From NCBI GenBank assembly GCA_016212165.1, contig JACRGY010000131.1, positions 1 to 58,396 on the forward strand: a stretch of 58,396 bases of DNA, read 5' to 3'. Origin of the DNA: Nitrospirota bacterium (GTDB taxonomy: Bacteria > Nitrospirota > Thermodesulfovibrionia > Thermodesulfovibrionales > UBA1546). The notes under the pieces were generated by a model. The model was not told the DNA's origin and made no database searches. It saw only the letters and a program-made list of their open reading frames with translations. Position 1 is the stretch's first letter. Each line of letters starts with the position of its first letter. The translations under genes and the position numbers were made by a program. Positions 32,845 to 41,941 of this stretch are shown one piece after another.

Positions 32845-34293
32845 TTATCCGCTTGCCCCGCCTGATTTTTTAGGAAACCTGATAACATTTTCATCAGATA
32901 TTTCCTGCTGAGGATCTTTCCTGCGCTTGTCAACTACATAAAGGCTGCCGGGAATAGATTTGGCATAGTCCTTCAACTCAGCAGCCAGCTCGCCTACCTG
33001 TATAGTATTTATAAGCTTGCGGTGCTGGTTTGTAACAACGGCTATTGATACTGTCATGATGGGAAAGGTCATCTCCTGTCCCTGGCGTGTCTTCCCTTCG
33101 ATATACCCCTTTTTTCTGTCTTCTGAATCGTAAAAATCAGGTATCATCTTATCAAATGCATTAATAATAGCATTGCAGATTTTTTTATACCGGCCCGGCG
33201 ATGAAACTACTATAAAGTCGTCTCCGCCGATATGCCCGATAAAATCATCACTTGTTCCGTGCCCCTCAATTGTATCTTCTATTATCCTGGCAGTGGCCTT
33301 TATTACTTCGCTGCCCCTGGCATATCCATACCGGTCATTAAACACCTTGAAATTATCCAGGTCAACGAGGCAAAAGGCTATCAGGGCGTTGGACTCAAGC
33401 CGTTTTTTTACGACATTTTCTATTGCCACGCCGCCCGGCAGGCGTGTTAAAGGGCTTGCATCTAAATTCATCTCTTCCAGCCGTTTCAGCCTTTGGGCCA
33501 TCATGCCAAAAGAATCAGACAACTCGCCTAACTCATCCTGATTCGCTATATCCGGCGTATAGTCAAATGCCCCTTCTGATATCTGCTTGGTTGCATATTT
33601 CAATTTACGGATAGAGCCTGAAATATTTTTGGTAATCAGGATTGCAGCGCTCAGGCCTATCAGTATGCCAAGGGCGCTTAACACTGCTGAGACCCGGAAT
33701 GCCATAGTACCGATGCCTGCGGTCATGAGGGTTTTTTTCTTCTGGTCACTGCGGGCCCTGGCAGACACATCTTTAATCACCTTAATGAGTTCTTCCTGCT
33801 TTTTTATAATCTGCGCGTCATACTTCTTTGCAGACAAAGAAGATGGGGTTCTCATATAATCAACCCCTTTAATAAAAAGGCTGTTATATTCCTTATGGAG
33901 AGAAACCATGCGGCTGACAGGCACATTTTCAATCCCCTTCAGGCTGCTGACCTGCTCGACCTGGTGATTGAACTCCTCACTCCTTCTCCAGAACAGCTCC
34001 AGCATATCAGGGCTCTTAAGAAGAACATAGCGGCGGCCGTAAAGCTCCTGCGCAAGCAGGTTGTCAATCATCTTGTCGGTGGCCTCTATGAGGGGAACAT
34101 CTGTTTTGATGACGCTGTTATTGATGCTGTTAATCCTCTCGAGGCTTGAAAGCGCAAAAACAGAAATTAAGACCGTTAAGATAGAGAGAGACAGGTACCC
34201 AAGGAGCATTTTTTTTGCAATATTAAGACGGAGAAAAAAAACCTTGCCCCTTCCGATTACAGAGCCATTGTCCACAGTTCCTTCATGTTTCAT
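32845..34293 (-). CDS. Membrane diguanylate cyclase (4-helix-bundle sensor, HAMP, GGDEF)
   Basis: The 482-residue protein has two membrane helices (about 29-50 and 205-225) around an MCP-type four-helix sensor, then HAMP (about 226-280) and a GGDEF domain (about 300-460) with the active-site form IGGDDF and upstream DLDNFKVFNDRYGY. The active-site motif is intact, so it should make c-di-GMP; no RxxD product-inhibition site is seen in the usual place. A TAAAAT box ends 6 nt before the ATG. The lipoprotein gene follows. A PilZ effector is encoded at 45315. Confidence 0.92.
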   Translation of the reverse strand: MKHEGTVDNGSVIGRGKVFFLRLNIAKKMLLGYLSLSILTVLISVFALSSLERINSINNSVIKTDVPLIEATDKMIDNLLAQELYGRRYVLLKSPDMLELFWRRSEEFNHQVEQVSSLKGIENVPVSRMVSLHKEYNSLFIKGVDYMRTPSSLSAKKYDAQIIKKQEELIKVIKDVSARARSDQKKKTLMTAGIGTMAFRVSAVLSALGILIGLSAAILITKNISGSIRKLKYATKQISEGAFDYTPDIANQDELGELSDSFGMMAQRLKRLEEMNLDASPLTRLPGGVAIENVVKKRLESNALIAFCLVDLDNFKVFNDRYGYARGSEVIKATARIIEDTIEGHGTSDDFIGHIGGDDFIVVSSPGRYKKICNAIINAFDKMIPDFYDSEDRKKGYIEGKTRQGQEMTFPIMTVSIAVVTNQHRKLINTIQVGELAAELKDYAKSIPGSLYVVDKRRKDPQQEISDENVIRFPKKSGGASG

Positions 34294-34402
34294 GTCTGTA
34301 TTTTAAAGTATAGCAGATTTAAAATAAACTAGAAATGCCTTTGGATAGTGCAGATCTCGGGAAAAAGCAGATTCTACGTCTTGCTGAGGCAGGGTTCAGC
34401 CG

Positions 34403-34411
34403 TGTTATAAT
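34403..34411 (+). promoter_or_regulatory. Extended -10 promoter of HD-domain gene
   Basis: TGT plus TATAAT (34406-34411) forms an extended -10 element, with a TTGCTG -35-like box at 34381-34386 (19-nt spacer). A GC-rich 5' leader with a GCCGG/CCGGC-type stem lies between it and the ATG at 34461. The role of the leader structure is unknown. Confidence 0.5.
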
Positions 34412-34460
34412 CCATTATCAGCCGGCCAGGAGGCCGCTCCCTTCCCGGCTTTTATGAAAA

Positions 34461-35252
34461 ATGAATCTTAATGATTTGAATGTCCTGAAAAACCGGTTTT
34501 CTGACTACTGCAGGTCATTTTATTTTTCCGATGCAGAGCATCAGAAAAATATAGCGCTGAAGGAAGCACATACCCATGAGGTATGTAAGAACATAGTCCT
34601 GATAGCAAGAGAACAGCGCTTAAGCAAAAATGATATTATGCTGGCTGAAACTGTTGCCCTTTTCCATGATGTCGGAAGGTTTTCCCAGTATGAAAAATAT
34701 AAAACATTCCGTGACAGTATCTCCGTAAATCACGGGAAACTCGGCGCAGAGATTCTGGAACAGGAAGAATTTATTAAAAATCTTTCCGGAGACGAACAGA
34801 AGATAGTTGTCAACTCAGTAAAATTCCATAATGCCTTCGGCATACCGGCCCTGAAAAATCAGAAGGCGCTGCTCTTCTTAAAGTTAATACGGGATGCCGA
34901 CAAATTGGATATATGGCGTGTGTTTTTTGAATATTATGAAAGCAGCGGGGATGAAAAGGCCTCAGCGACAGCCCTTGGATTGCCTGACACTCCTGATTAT
35001 TCAAAAACCGTGCTTTCCCGCATTTATAAAAAACAGCTGATATCTCTTACATCACTCAGGACATTGAATGATTTCAGGCTTTTGCAGCTTTCATGGATAT
35101 ACGACCTGAATTTCAGGACTTCATTCAGGTTATTGCTGGAAAGGGACTATATAAGACTGATTTCTGCAAAACTGCCACGGACAGATGAGGTCGGGAAAAT
35201 CACGGTGTTATTGAAAGAGTTTGCATCTCAAAGATTAAAAAACAGCCGGTAA
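34461..35252 (+). CDS. HD-domain phosphohydrolase
   Basis: The 263-residue protein has HD superfamily metal ligands: the first His in EAHTHEV, the HD pair in ALFHDVGRFSQYEKY, and the distal Asp in LIRDADKLDIW. The DVGRFSQ block resembles HD proteins acting on nucleotides. No second domain is visible and no HD-GYP motif is present, so a c-di-GMP role is unlikely. It is monocistronic, divergent from the diguanylate cyclase. Substrate unknown. Confidence 0.85.
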   Translation: MNLNDLNVLKNRFSDYCRSFYFSDAEHQKNIALKEAHTHEVCKNIVLIAREQRLSKNDIMLAETVALFHDVGRFSQYEKYKTFRDSISVNHGKLGAEILEQEEFIKNLSGDEQKIVVNSVKFHNAFGIPALKNQKALLFLKLIRDADKLDIWRVFFEYYESSGDEKASATALGLPDTPDYSKTVLSRIYKKQLISLTSLRTLNDFRLLQLSWIYDLNFRTSFRLLLERDYIRLISAKLPRTDEVGKITVLLKEFASQRLKNSR

Positions 35253-35266
35253 TTTCAATCAAGTTC

Positions 35267-35296
35267 ATAAATCTGCAACTGCAGCCGCAGATTTAT
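35267..35296. terminator. Hairpin between convergent genes
   Basis: A perfect 10-bp stem (ATAAATCTGC/GCAGATTTAT) with a 10-nt loop lies 14 nt after the HD gene stop. It is followed by TTTATC, a short T-rich tract. It is a plausible terminator, though the stem is AT-rich at its base. Confidence 0.5.
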
Positions 35297-35429
35297 TTAT
35301 CAGGCAGTTCTCTCGCTTTTTTGAAAGCTCAGCCGGAGAACCTCCGCCTCTCTCTCCCATCAAGGGAGAAGGAAACATTGGAATTTTCTACCTCTGTTTT
35401 GGTATCAGGGCAGACTATGCAAATATTTC

Positions 35430-36569
35430 TCACTCCCCATGGACAAGTTCGATTACTGTCACTTCCGGCTGTGATAGAAAACGGATTGGGGGCCCGGCTG
35501 TGCCTGCGCCCCTGCTCACATACAGATTGGAACTGCCGGAAAGATTCGCATATCCTGCATGAACAGGATAATAAAGCCACGTGACAAGGCTGAAAGGAAA
35601 TATCTGCCCCTTATGGGCATGTCCTGAAAGCTGCAGGTCAAAAAGGCCGACAGCGGTTTTATCAACAACCGGCCTGTGTTTAAGCAGTAAAGTGAACTTT
35701 TCCTTCGGAAGCCCTGAGAGCAATTCCCTTTCCGGAATATCTTTGAAATCCTCATAAGCCTTCCCCTGAGAGTCATCAACGCCAACGATATTTATCAGCC
35801 CCTCAACAGTTACACCCTCTCCTCTCAAAATCAGAAACCCCGACTCCCTTGTAAAGGCCAGCGCCCGATCAAGCCCGGCATAAAACTCATGGTTCCCTGT
35901 TATCGCAAACTTCCCGAATCTTGGTTTGATGCCTTTAAAGAGTTCTGCCATTTCCCCGATGTTATTAATCTGGCCATCCACAAGATCTCCTGTTGCAACT
36001 AAAACATCAGGCCCTGCATTCTTCACCTGCTCCAGAATGCTCTTTAATCTTTCTCCTCTGATAATCAGCCCGATATGCACATCAGAAATCTGGACTATCT
36101 TAAGCCTGCCGGCCTCTTTTGGGATTTTAGGAGTCCTGATTACTATCCGCTCGGTAATGATATTCCCTGCCTCGTAATAGCCGTAAAAACTTATAATGAC
36201 TGCAAGAAAAAGAGATATAAAGAAAGACAACCTGGCAGGAATATCAATGCCGGATAAATCCCTTTTAAGCATGAGGCCGCCTGAATATACCAGAAGGCTG
36301 TAAATATCAAAGACAAGTGAAGCAGAAAAAAACAAAAACAGGAGCCCCAGCCAGATATATCCTGTATAAGACATAAGGCGCGCAGCAAACTCAAACCCAT
36401 GCCTTTCCGACAGGCGCACAATAAACGGGGCAAAAATCATTAGCACCATGAAGGCTGCCAGATAAATACCTGTCACAGTCCCAAAGGCAAAGGCAGCCCT
36501 TGCCTTATGGAATGCATAGAGATGCGTTCCGCTGTAAATCAATAAAAAAATCAGTATAAAGGGTGTCAT
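35430..36569 (-). CDS. Membrane-anchored metallophosphoesterase (YkuE-like)
   Basis: The 379-residue protein has four N-terminal membrane helices (about 1-135) and a calcineurin-like phosphoesterase domain (about 150-375) with DVHIG, ATGDLVDG, ITGNHEFY, LLLKHRP and SGHAHKGQ, the complete set of dimetal ligands. Such proteins hydrolyse phosphodiesters or UDP-sugar lipids at the membrane; which one cannot be told. The 139 bp upstream of its start, before the divergent radical SAM gene, shows no ribosome site or clear promoter for it. Confidence 0.9.
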   Translation of the reverse strand: MTPFILIFLLIYSGTHLYAFHKARAAFAFGTVTGIYLAAFMVLMIFAPFIVRLSERHGFEFAARLMSYTGYIWLGLLFLFFSASLVFDIYSLLVYSGGLMLKRDLSGIDIPARLSFFISLFLAVIISFYGYYEAGNIITERIVIRTPKIPKEAGRLKIVQISDVHIGLIIRGERLKSILEQVKNAGPDVLVATGDLVDGQINNIGEMAELFKGIKPRFGKFAITGNHEFYAGLDRALAFTRESGFLILRGEGVTVEGLINIVGVDDSQGKAYEDFKDIPERELLSGLPKEKFTLLLKHRPVVDKTAVGLFDLQLSGHAHKGQIFPFSLVTWLYYPVHAGYANLSGSSNLYVSRGAGTAGPPIRFLSQPEVTVIELVHGE

Positions 36570-36708
36570 GGCAGAAACGCCGCTACTCTCTCACTTATAT
36601 TTTTATGCCCCACTGGCTATATTAACCAATTTCATAACACCAAAATCAATCCTGAAATAATTTGCAGTGCGTTTTCAAATAGATTAGACTTTAAAATAAC
36701 AAGGCATT

Positions 36709-37623
36709 ATGAAATCAGCGCCAGATTACATCCAGTTCTATCCCACCATGAGATGCAACCTCTCATGTGATTTTTGTTTCAATCAGACAATGCCATTTTG
36801 TGACGATATAACACTGAGCAGCTTTAAAAGCATGGCTGACATATTGGCCGGCCTGAATATAAAGACTCTGGATATAATGGGCGGAGAGCCCACGCTGCAC
36901 AAAGATATCATTCCCATGCTTGAATATGCCGGAAAGAAAAGCCTTAACCTTAATATAAGTTCCAACGGAACAGACATAGCAGCGCTGTCGGAGATTATGG
37001 AAAGGTTTCCAAAGGCCAATGTCGGTATTTCAATCAACAGCAGGCTGTCTTTTAAAAAAATAAAGGGCTTTATTAAAAAATACAGGCCCGTAGTAAAAAT
37101 GGTCTTTCTGGATGACATTGACATAAAATTATTGAAAAGGATACTTATTGCAGGGCCTGACAGATTTTATCTTCTTTATCCGGATGTGCTTGTAACCGGG
37201 CATGTTAAAAATACCATGCCTTTCCCCCAGTTCCTGTTCTCTGTGCAGAGGCTTAAATTACAAATGACAGGCGCTGTCTATTGTTCCGGCTTCATCCCGG
37301 ATACCGCACATTATCCGGAACTTTCAAAAGTGAGATGCCCTGCAGGCACAACCAAGCTGGGTTTGCTGCCGGATGGCTCAGTCTATCCGTGTAATCTATT
37401 TTTCGGAATAGAGGAATTCAGGCTGGGGAATCTCCTTCATGACAGTTTCGAAAGTATATGGAACCACAGAAGGCTCAAATTCTTCAGGGCCTTCAGCAGA
37501 AATACATGTCCTCAGGCCTCCTGTATCCTGCACAACAGCTGTCATGGAGGCTGCCCTGCGCACAGTTTCATCCACCACGGAAACCTGAAGTCACCCGAAC
37601 CAAGATGCTGCGCCGACAAATAA
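36709..37623 (+). CDS. Radical SAM/SPASM protein
   Basis: The 304-residue protein has the radical SAM cluster motif CNLSCDFC near residue 17, the GGEP motif (MGGEPTLHKD) and a C-terminal SPASM-like Cys set (RCPAG, GSVYPCNLF, CPQASCILHNSCHGGCP, CC). SPASM proteins usually modify peptides or build cofactors using extra iron-sulfur clusters. No precursor peptide gene is visible beside it: the flanks are a metallophosphoesterase and skp. The function is therefore open. A strong terminator follows immediately. Confidence 0.88.
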   Translation: MKSAPDYIQFYPTMRCNLSCDFCFNQTMPFCDDITLSSFKSMADILAGLNIKTLDIMGGEPTLHKDIIPMLEYAGKKSLNLNISSNGTDIAALSEIMERFPKANVGISINSRLSFKKIKGFIKKYRPVVKMVFLDDIDIKLLKRILIAGPDRFYLLYPDVLVTGHVKNTMPFPQFLFSVQRLKLQMTGAVYCSGFIPDTAHYPELSKVRCPAGTTKLGLLPDGSVYPCNLFFGIEEFRLGNLLHDSFESIWNHRRLKFFRAFSRNTCPQASCILHNSCHGGCPAHSFIHHGNLKSPEPRCCADK

Positions 37624-37659
37624 AAAAGGGGCGGCCTGATATCGGGCCGCCCCTTTTTT
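37622..37659. terminator. Bidirectional rho-independent terminator
   Basis: An A6 tract, GGGGCGGCC, an 8-nt loop, GGCCGCCCC and a T6 tract form an ideal symmetric terminator shared by the radical SAM gene and the convergent skp gene. Confidence 0.95.
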
Positions 37660-37671
37660 ATGCAGGTTATA

Positions 37672-38238
37672 TTATTTTTTGCCTTTTGATTTTTCCTTTG
37701 GCTTTTCCTTTGGCTCGTCCTTTGACTTCTCTTTTACCTCGTTGAATTTCTTTATTATCACATCAGTAATGTCGAGTTCCTTTTTTGCATGAAGGATTAC
37801 TTCGCTTCTGATAATAATTGTATACCCCTCTTCCTTTCCGTATACATCCACAATTTCGCTCATATCCTTAAGAATAGCATCTGTAAGCTCCTGCTCTTTC
37901 TTCTGAAGCTCTGCCCTGGCGTCTGCAACAAGCCTCTGGAAATCCCTCTGGAGCCTCTCCAGTTCCTCTTCTCTTACCTTTCTTGCCTCTGGTGAAAGGA
38001 CCGATGACTGTTTCCCCAGTTCCTCTTCAATCTTGTTAATGGACTTTACCTTCTCATCTATCGCAGTCTTCTTTGATTTCTCGATAGAGTCAAGGTCAAC
38101 CTTTGCCTTTTTGCCTGCATCTGATTCCACAAGCGCGCGCTGCAGGTCAATATATCCTATCTTCATCCCCTCAGTTGCCATTGCTGTTGTCGCAGCCAGC
38201 ATAGCTGCAACCAGCACCACCAAAAATATTTTTTTCAT
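37672..38238 (-). CDS. skp: Skp/OmpH-family periplasmic chaperone
   Basis: The 188-residue protein has a signal peptide ending AMA and the OmpH pattern: GMKIGYIDLQRALVESDAGKKA, a long coiled coil (about 45-125) and a conserved C-terminal body (YTIIIRSEVILHA, DITDVIIKKFNE). Skp carries unfolded outer membrane proteins through the periplasm. It lies 40 nt downstream of bamA in the usual bamA-skp order. The Lys-rich tail is a tetrapeptide repeat (PKEK, SKGK) coded by 12-nt repeats, longer than in typical Skp. Confidence 0.92.
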   Translation of the reverse strand: MKKIFLVVLVAAMLAATTAMATEGMKIGYIDLQRALVESDAGKKAKVDLDSIEKSKKTAIDEKVKSINKIEEELGKQSSVLSPEARKVREEELERLQRDFQRLVADARAELQKKEQELTDAILKDMSEIVDVYGKEEGYTIIIRSEVILHAKKELDITDVIIKKFNEVKEKSKDEPKEKPKEKSKGKK

Positions 38239-38278
38239 CTTTTCCTCCTTATTACAGGTCGTAGACCTTAATTTTTAT

Positions 38279-40528
38279 TTAGAAAAAAGTGCCGAATGTG
38301 AATTCCCATCGGCTTTGTTTCTCCCCTTGCTTCTGATCCAGATTGTATCCCCATTCCACCCTCAACGGCCCTATCGGAGAAATCCACCTTATCCCGCCGC
38401 CTGCGGTATATCTGAGCCTTTCATCGCTCCATGAATCATATGCCTTGCCTGCATCATAAAATACAACGCCCTTAAGTTTCAATTCAGTAATCAGAGGGAA
38501 TACATATTCTGCATTGAAGATAACCTGTTTTCTACCTCCAACAACCCTGCCGGAACTGTCCCTTGGCCCTCCCTCGCCGAAACCAAGGCCCCTGACATTA
38601 TATATGCCTCCGACATAATACCTTTCATACAATGGCAGCGGCTTGCCGGAAACGCCTGACCCGTAGCCATAGCGGCCCCTGAGTGAAAAGGTAGTTTCGT
38701 ATACAGGGAAAAACCATCCTGAGTCAATATTTGCTTTCACAAAATTATTGTCTCCGCCAAGTCCGGCATAAGTCACATACATGGAATTCCTTGAACCGGT
38801 GTGAGGGTCCAGAAAATTGTCCCTGCTGTCCCTCGCAACTCCGGGCGTAATGCTGCTCGTTGTCTTTGAACCTTCCTGGGACTTTATTAACGATGAGGAA
38901 TTTGAGTCTACATTATATATAGTGGCCTTTTCATAGTTATATGTAATGTCGCCTCGCCAGTATTCAGCCAGGCTTTTGCCCAGCGATACATCAAAGCCTA
39001 CTCCTTTTCTTTCATAACCTATAAATTTTCTTGTCGTCTTGTAAATGCCGGTACCGAACAGGACCGGTTTATCCAGAAACCATGGGTCCCTGAATGAAAG
39101 TTCATAAAATGAACTCCTGCCGCCTACTTCGCCTTTTAATTTTATATGCTGTCCCCTTCCGAAAAGATTGGACTGCGTGATATCCACAGTGCCTATCAGC
39201 TTATCAATAGAGCTGTATCCGCCTCCCACACTGAGAAAACCTGTCGGCTTTTCCTTCACCTTTATATCAACGTCCACGAGTTTTTCCTCTGGCCGCGGCT
39301 TTGGCTGCAAATCAACAGTTTCAAAATAATTAAGGTTATTAATCCTCTCGTAAGTCCTTTTGAGGAGTGCGCCATTAAAGGTCTCCCCTTCATCGAAACG
39401 CACCTCGCGCCTTATAACCTTATCCCTGGTCTTTATATTCCCTGATATTTCAATCCTGCCTATCCTGTAAATATCGCCTTCCTCAATCTTAAAAATTACC
39501 CTGACCTGCCTTTTGGCGTCATCAGGCATCAAGTCCGGATATATGCTCACAAGCGCATAACCTTTTTCCGAATACATATCTACCATGGCATTTACATCTT
39601 TCTTCAGCACTGACCTGTTTAACACACCATGGGAAGAAGACTTTATCTTCTTTCTTAATTCGTCCTCGGAAAATGCCTTGTTCCCCTCGACCCCTATGGA
39701 AGAAATACTGAACTGGTCTCCCTCGGAAATAAGGATTGTTATTATCATCCCTTCCTTGTCAGGTGTCAGTTGTATCTTCGGGTCTGTTACGGCAACCTTA
39801 ATATACCCATTATTGAAATACAGGTCTCTTATTTTTCCCATATCAGAATTCATCTCATCTTTTTTGTAGTATCCGGAAGATGTTACAAAAGAAAATAACC
39901 ACCAGGTATCTGTCTTCATCACCTTTTTTATGTCTTTTGTTGACATGGCCTTATTCCCCTCAAGGATTATGTCCTTTATCTTTACCTTGGGGCCTTCCTC
40001 TACCTGATAGGTAAGTGAAACCTCATCATCGCTTGTCTTGTTCACAACAGGGACAATCGCTGACAGCCAATAGCCCTCTTCCTCATAAAAGGCATGGAGC
40101 TTGTCGGCATTATCCTGAATTAAAACAATATCTGCTATAGAGTTGGGCGTTATTGTTATTTTTTCCTTCAGTTTTTCATCATCAAACTCTTTATTGCCCT
40201 GGAAATCTATTTTTATGATCGAAGGTTTTTCCTTTATCAGATATATCAACTTTACCCCGCCCTCAAGCGGCTCTATCTCAACCTTTACATCATCAAAGTA
40301 ACCCATCTTGTAAATATTTTTTATGTCATTGGCAGTCTTCTCGCTTGCCATCGGCTCGCCTGTTTTATGCGTTATCCTGGATTTTACAGCCCCCTCCTCT
40401 ATCCTCTTGAGGCCCTTCACCTCTATAGAATTTACCAGGGGAAATTCCTGTGCAAAGGCATTATGCGCACCTGCCGTAAATACAGCAAAAAAAATAGAGC
40501 AAAAAATCAGTAATGCTGTTTTTTTCAT
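38279..40528 (-). CDS. bamA: Outer membrane protein assembly factor BamA
   Basis: The 749-residue protein has a signal peptide (to about residue 26), five POTRA domains (about 28-420, for example VNSIEVKGLKRIEEGAV and ISSIGVEGNKAFSEDELRKKI) and a C-terminal 16-strand Omp85 barrel with the RGLGFGEGGP lid-lock-type loop (VRGF/Y equivalent VRGL) and terminal Phe. It is the essential insertase for outer membrane proteins. It is followed by skp. A GAGGGG ribosome site and a TTTACA/TATACT promoter lie upstream. Confidence 0.97.
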   Translation of the reverse strand: MKKTALLIFCSIFFAVFTAGAHNAFAQEFPLVNSIEVKGLKRIEEGAVKSRITHKTGEPMASEKTANDIKNIYKMGYFDDVKVEIEPLEGGVKLIYLIKEKPSIIKIDFQGNKEFDDEKLKEKITITPNSIADIVLIQDNADKLHAFYEEEGYWLSAIVPVVNKTSDDEVSLTYQVEEGPKVKIKDIILEGNKAMSTKDIKKVMKTDTWWLFSFVTSSGYYKKDEMNSDMGKIRDLYFNNGYIKVAVTDPKIQLTPDKEGMIITILISEGDQFSISSIGVEGNKAFSEDELRKKIKSSSHGVLNRSVLKKDVNAMVDMYSEKGYALVSIYPDLMPDDAKRQVRVIFKIEEGDIYRIGRIEISGNIKTRDKVIRREVRFDEGETFNGALLKRTYERINNLNYFETVDLQPKPRPEEKLVDVDIKVKEKPTGFLSVGGGYSSIDKLIGTVDITQSNLFGRGQHIKLKGEVGGRSSFYELSFRDPWFLDKPVLFGTGIYKTTRKFIGYERKGVGFDVSLGKSLAEYWRGDITYNYEKATIYNVDSNSSSLIKSQEGSKTTSSITPGVARDSRDNFLDPHTGSRNSMYVTYAGLGGDNNFVKANIDSGWFFPVYETTFSLRGRYGYGSGVSGKPLPLYERYYVGGIYNVRGLGFGEGGPRDSSGRVVGGRKQVIFNAEYVFPLITELKLKGVVFYDAGKAYDSWSDERLRYTAGGGIRWISPIGPLRVEWGYNLDQKQGEKQSRWEFTFGTFF

Positions 40529-40559
40529 CAGCCACCCCTCAAAATAAGATTAGCGTGTT

Positions 40560-40589
40560 AGTATAGCTCTCTAAACGGGTGCGTGTAAA
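40560..40589 (-). promoter_or_regulatory. bamA-skp promoter
   Basis: On the minus strand TTTACA (40589-40584), an 18-nt spacer and TATACT (40565-40560) lie about 32 nt upstream of the bamA start, which has a normal ribosome site. Confidence 0.55.
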
Positions 40590-40652
40590 CAAAAAAATAA
40601 TCAGCGGACAAAAATACATTCGGGCTGTTATTTAAGGTAAAATTAGACTGCA

Positions 40653-41588
40653 ATGGCATTGGAAAAGATTATAATTAATAAAGAAGAAGCAGGGAAGCGG
40701 ATAGATATTTTAGCTGCAGAAAAGACAGGCATTACCCGTTCACAGATTCAAAAATTAATAGAAAAAGGCTCTTTGACAATCAATTCCAGGCCTGTCATCC
40801 GGAATTACAGGACAAAGGCCGGCGATATCATTGAAATAACAATAACAGAAGAAAAAACCTCTGAACTCATCTCAGAAGCGCTCCCTTTAGAAATACTCTA
40901 TAAAGACGAATACCTCGCCGTAGTCAATAAACCTTCGGGAATGGTGGTTTATCCCGCTGCCGGACACAGCAGAGGCACCCTGATGAATGCGCTTTTATAT
41001 CACTGCAAAAAACTTGCAAATATAGGCGGGCCATTAAGGCCGGGTGTAGTCCACAGGCTCGACAAGGACACCTCAGGCGTAATGGTTATAGCCCTTGATG
41101 ACAGGGCATATTATGACCTTGCCGGGCAGTTTAAACAAAGAACAATAAACAGAAAATATATTGCGCTGCTTTATGGAAATCTCAGAGAAGATAAGGGAGT
41201 AATCAGCCTGAGTATCGGCAGGTCTGAATCCGACAGAAAAAAAATGTCAACAAGGGTAAAAAGAGGCAAAGAGGCTGTAACAACATGGAAGGTAATCGAA
41301 AGGTTCCATGGCGCTGTATTAATCGAGGCAAAACTGAAAACAGGAAGGACCCACCAGATAAGAGTCCATTTTGCATCTATCGGACATCCGGTGCTTGGGG
41401 ACAGGACTTACGGCAAGAAGATTGAGGTTGAGGATAAGGATAAGGATAAGAAAAAAATTACATTTCCAAGGCAGATGCTGCATGCAGAACTGCTCGGGTT
41501 CATTCATCCTGTTACTGGCGAGTATCTTGAGTTTAAGAGCCCTTTGCCTGAGGATATGGAGGAAAGAATACGGGAGTTAAGGAGCTAA
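40653..41588 (+). CDS. rluD: RluD-type 23S rRNA pseudouridine synthase
   Basis: The 311-residue protein has an N-terminal S4 RNA-binding domain (ITRSQIQKLIEKGSLTINSRP), the RsuA/RluA catalytic motif HRLDKDTSGVMVIA with the nucleophilic Asp, and KTGRTHQIRVHFASIGHPVLGD. RluD modifies helix 69 uridines of 23S rRNA. A short insertion VEDKDKDKK after the last motif is coded by hexamer repeats (GATAAG three times). A TAAAAT box ends 9 nt before the ATG with no ribosome site. Its 3' end overlaps the roadblock gene by 4 nt, tail to tail. Confidence 0.92.
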   Translation: MALEKIIINKEEAGKRIDILAAEKTGITRSQIQKLIEKGSLTINSRPVIRNYRTKAGDIIEITITEEKTSELISEALPLEILYKDEYLAVVNKPSGMVVYPAAGHSRGTLMNALLYHCKKLANIGGPLRPGVVHRLDKDTSGVMVIALDDRAYYDLAGQFKQRTINRKYIALLYGNLREDKGVISLSIGRSESDRKKMSTRVKRGKEAVTTWKVIERFHGAVLIEAKLKTGRTHQIRVHFASIGHPVLGDRTYGKKIEVEDKDKDKKKITFPRQMLHAELLGFIHPVTGEYLEFKSPLPEDMEERIRELRS

Positions 41589-41941
41589 AATTCTTTTTCT
41601 ATCTTCGGAATCGTGCTCTTTAAAACAAACCTGCCCTTCCCGTAATTGCCATCCGGCTTGATTATAAGCGCAAAGTAGTATTCAGCATTTATCTTCCTCA
41701 TTATTATCCCGCATTTCTCCGATATTATTGAAAACTCTTTTGCCTCGCCCAGGCCGAGTGTCTCGGCAGCGTTAGCTATGTCCTTTATTATTGCGGATGT
41801 TTCAGCGCTGAGGTCTTCAAGGTTTATAAGTTTTTCACTTGCATACTCTTCAACCGGCATGCCGTCTGCGCCTATTATCATTGCAGAAACTGCGCCGTCA
41901 ACCCTGTCAACTGTCTCTTTAAGTATTACTGAGAAACTCAT
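41585..41941 (-). CDS. Roadblock/LC7 domain protein
   Basis: The 118-residue protein is a single roadblock/LC7 domain (VDRVDGAVSAMIIGADGMPVEEY, SAETSAIIKDIANAAETLGLGEAKEF, YYFALIIKPDGNYGKGRFVL). This fold acts as a small-GTPase regulator in MglB and as a scaffold elsewhere. It overlaps the TPR gene by 23 nt, so the two are translationally linked and likely form one complex. No MglA-type GTPase is encoded in the window. Confidence 0.88.
   Translation of the reverse strand: MSFSVILKETVDRVDGAVSAMIIGADGMPVEEYASEKLINLEDLSAETSAIIKDIANAAETLGLGEAKEFSIISEKCGIIMRKINAEYYFALIIKPDGNYGKGRFVLKSTIPKIEKEF

Noticed and set aside
34338-34445. Third copy of the long hairpin element
   Set aside because: A GCAGATCTCGGGA match resembles the outer arm of copy 1, but the conserved interior blocks are absent.
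34461-35252. HD-GYP c-di-GMP phosphodiesterase
   Set aside because: The HD pair is present but the GYP motif and its surrounding residues are not.
35321-35584. Plus-strand frame overlapping the metallophosphoesterase 3' end
   Set aside because: Antisense to a conserved gene, no domain, and much of it is intergenic palindrome sequence.
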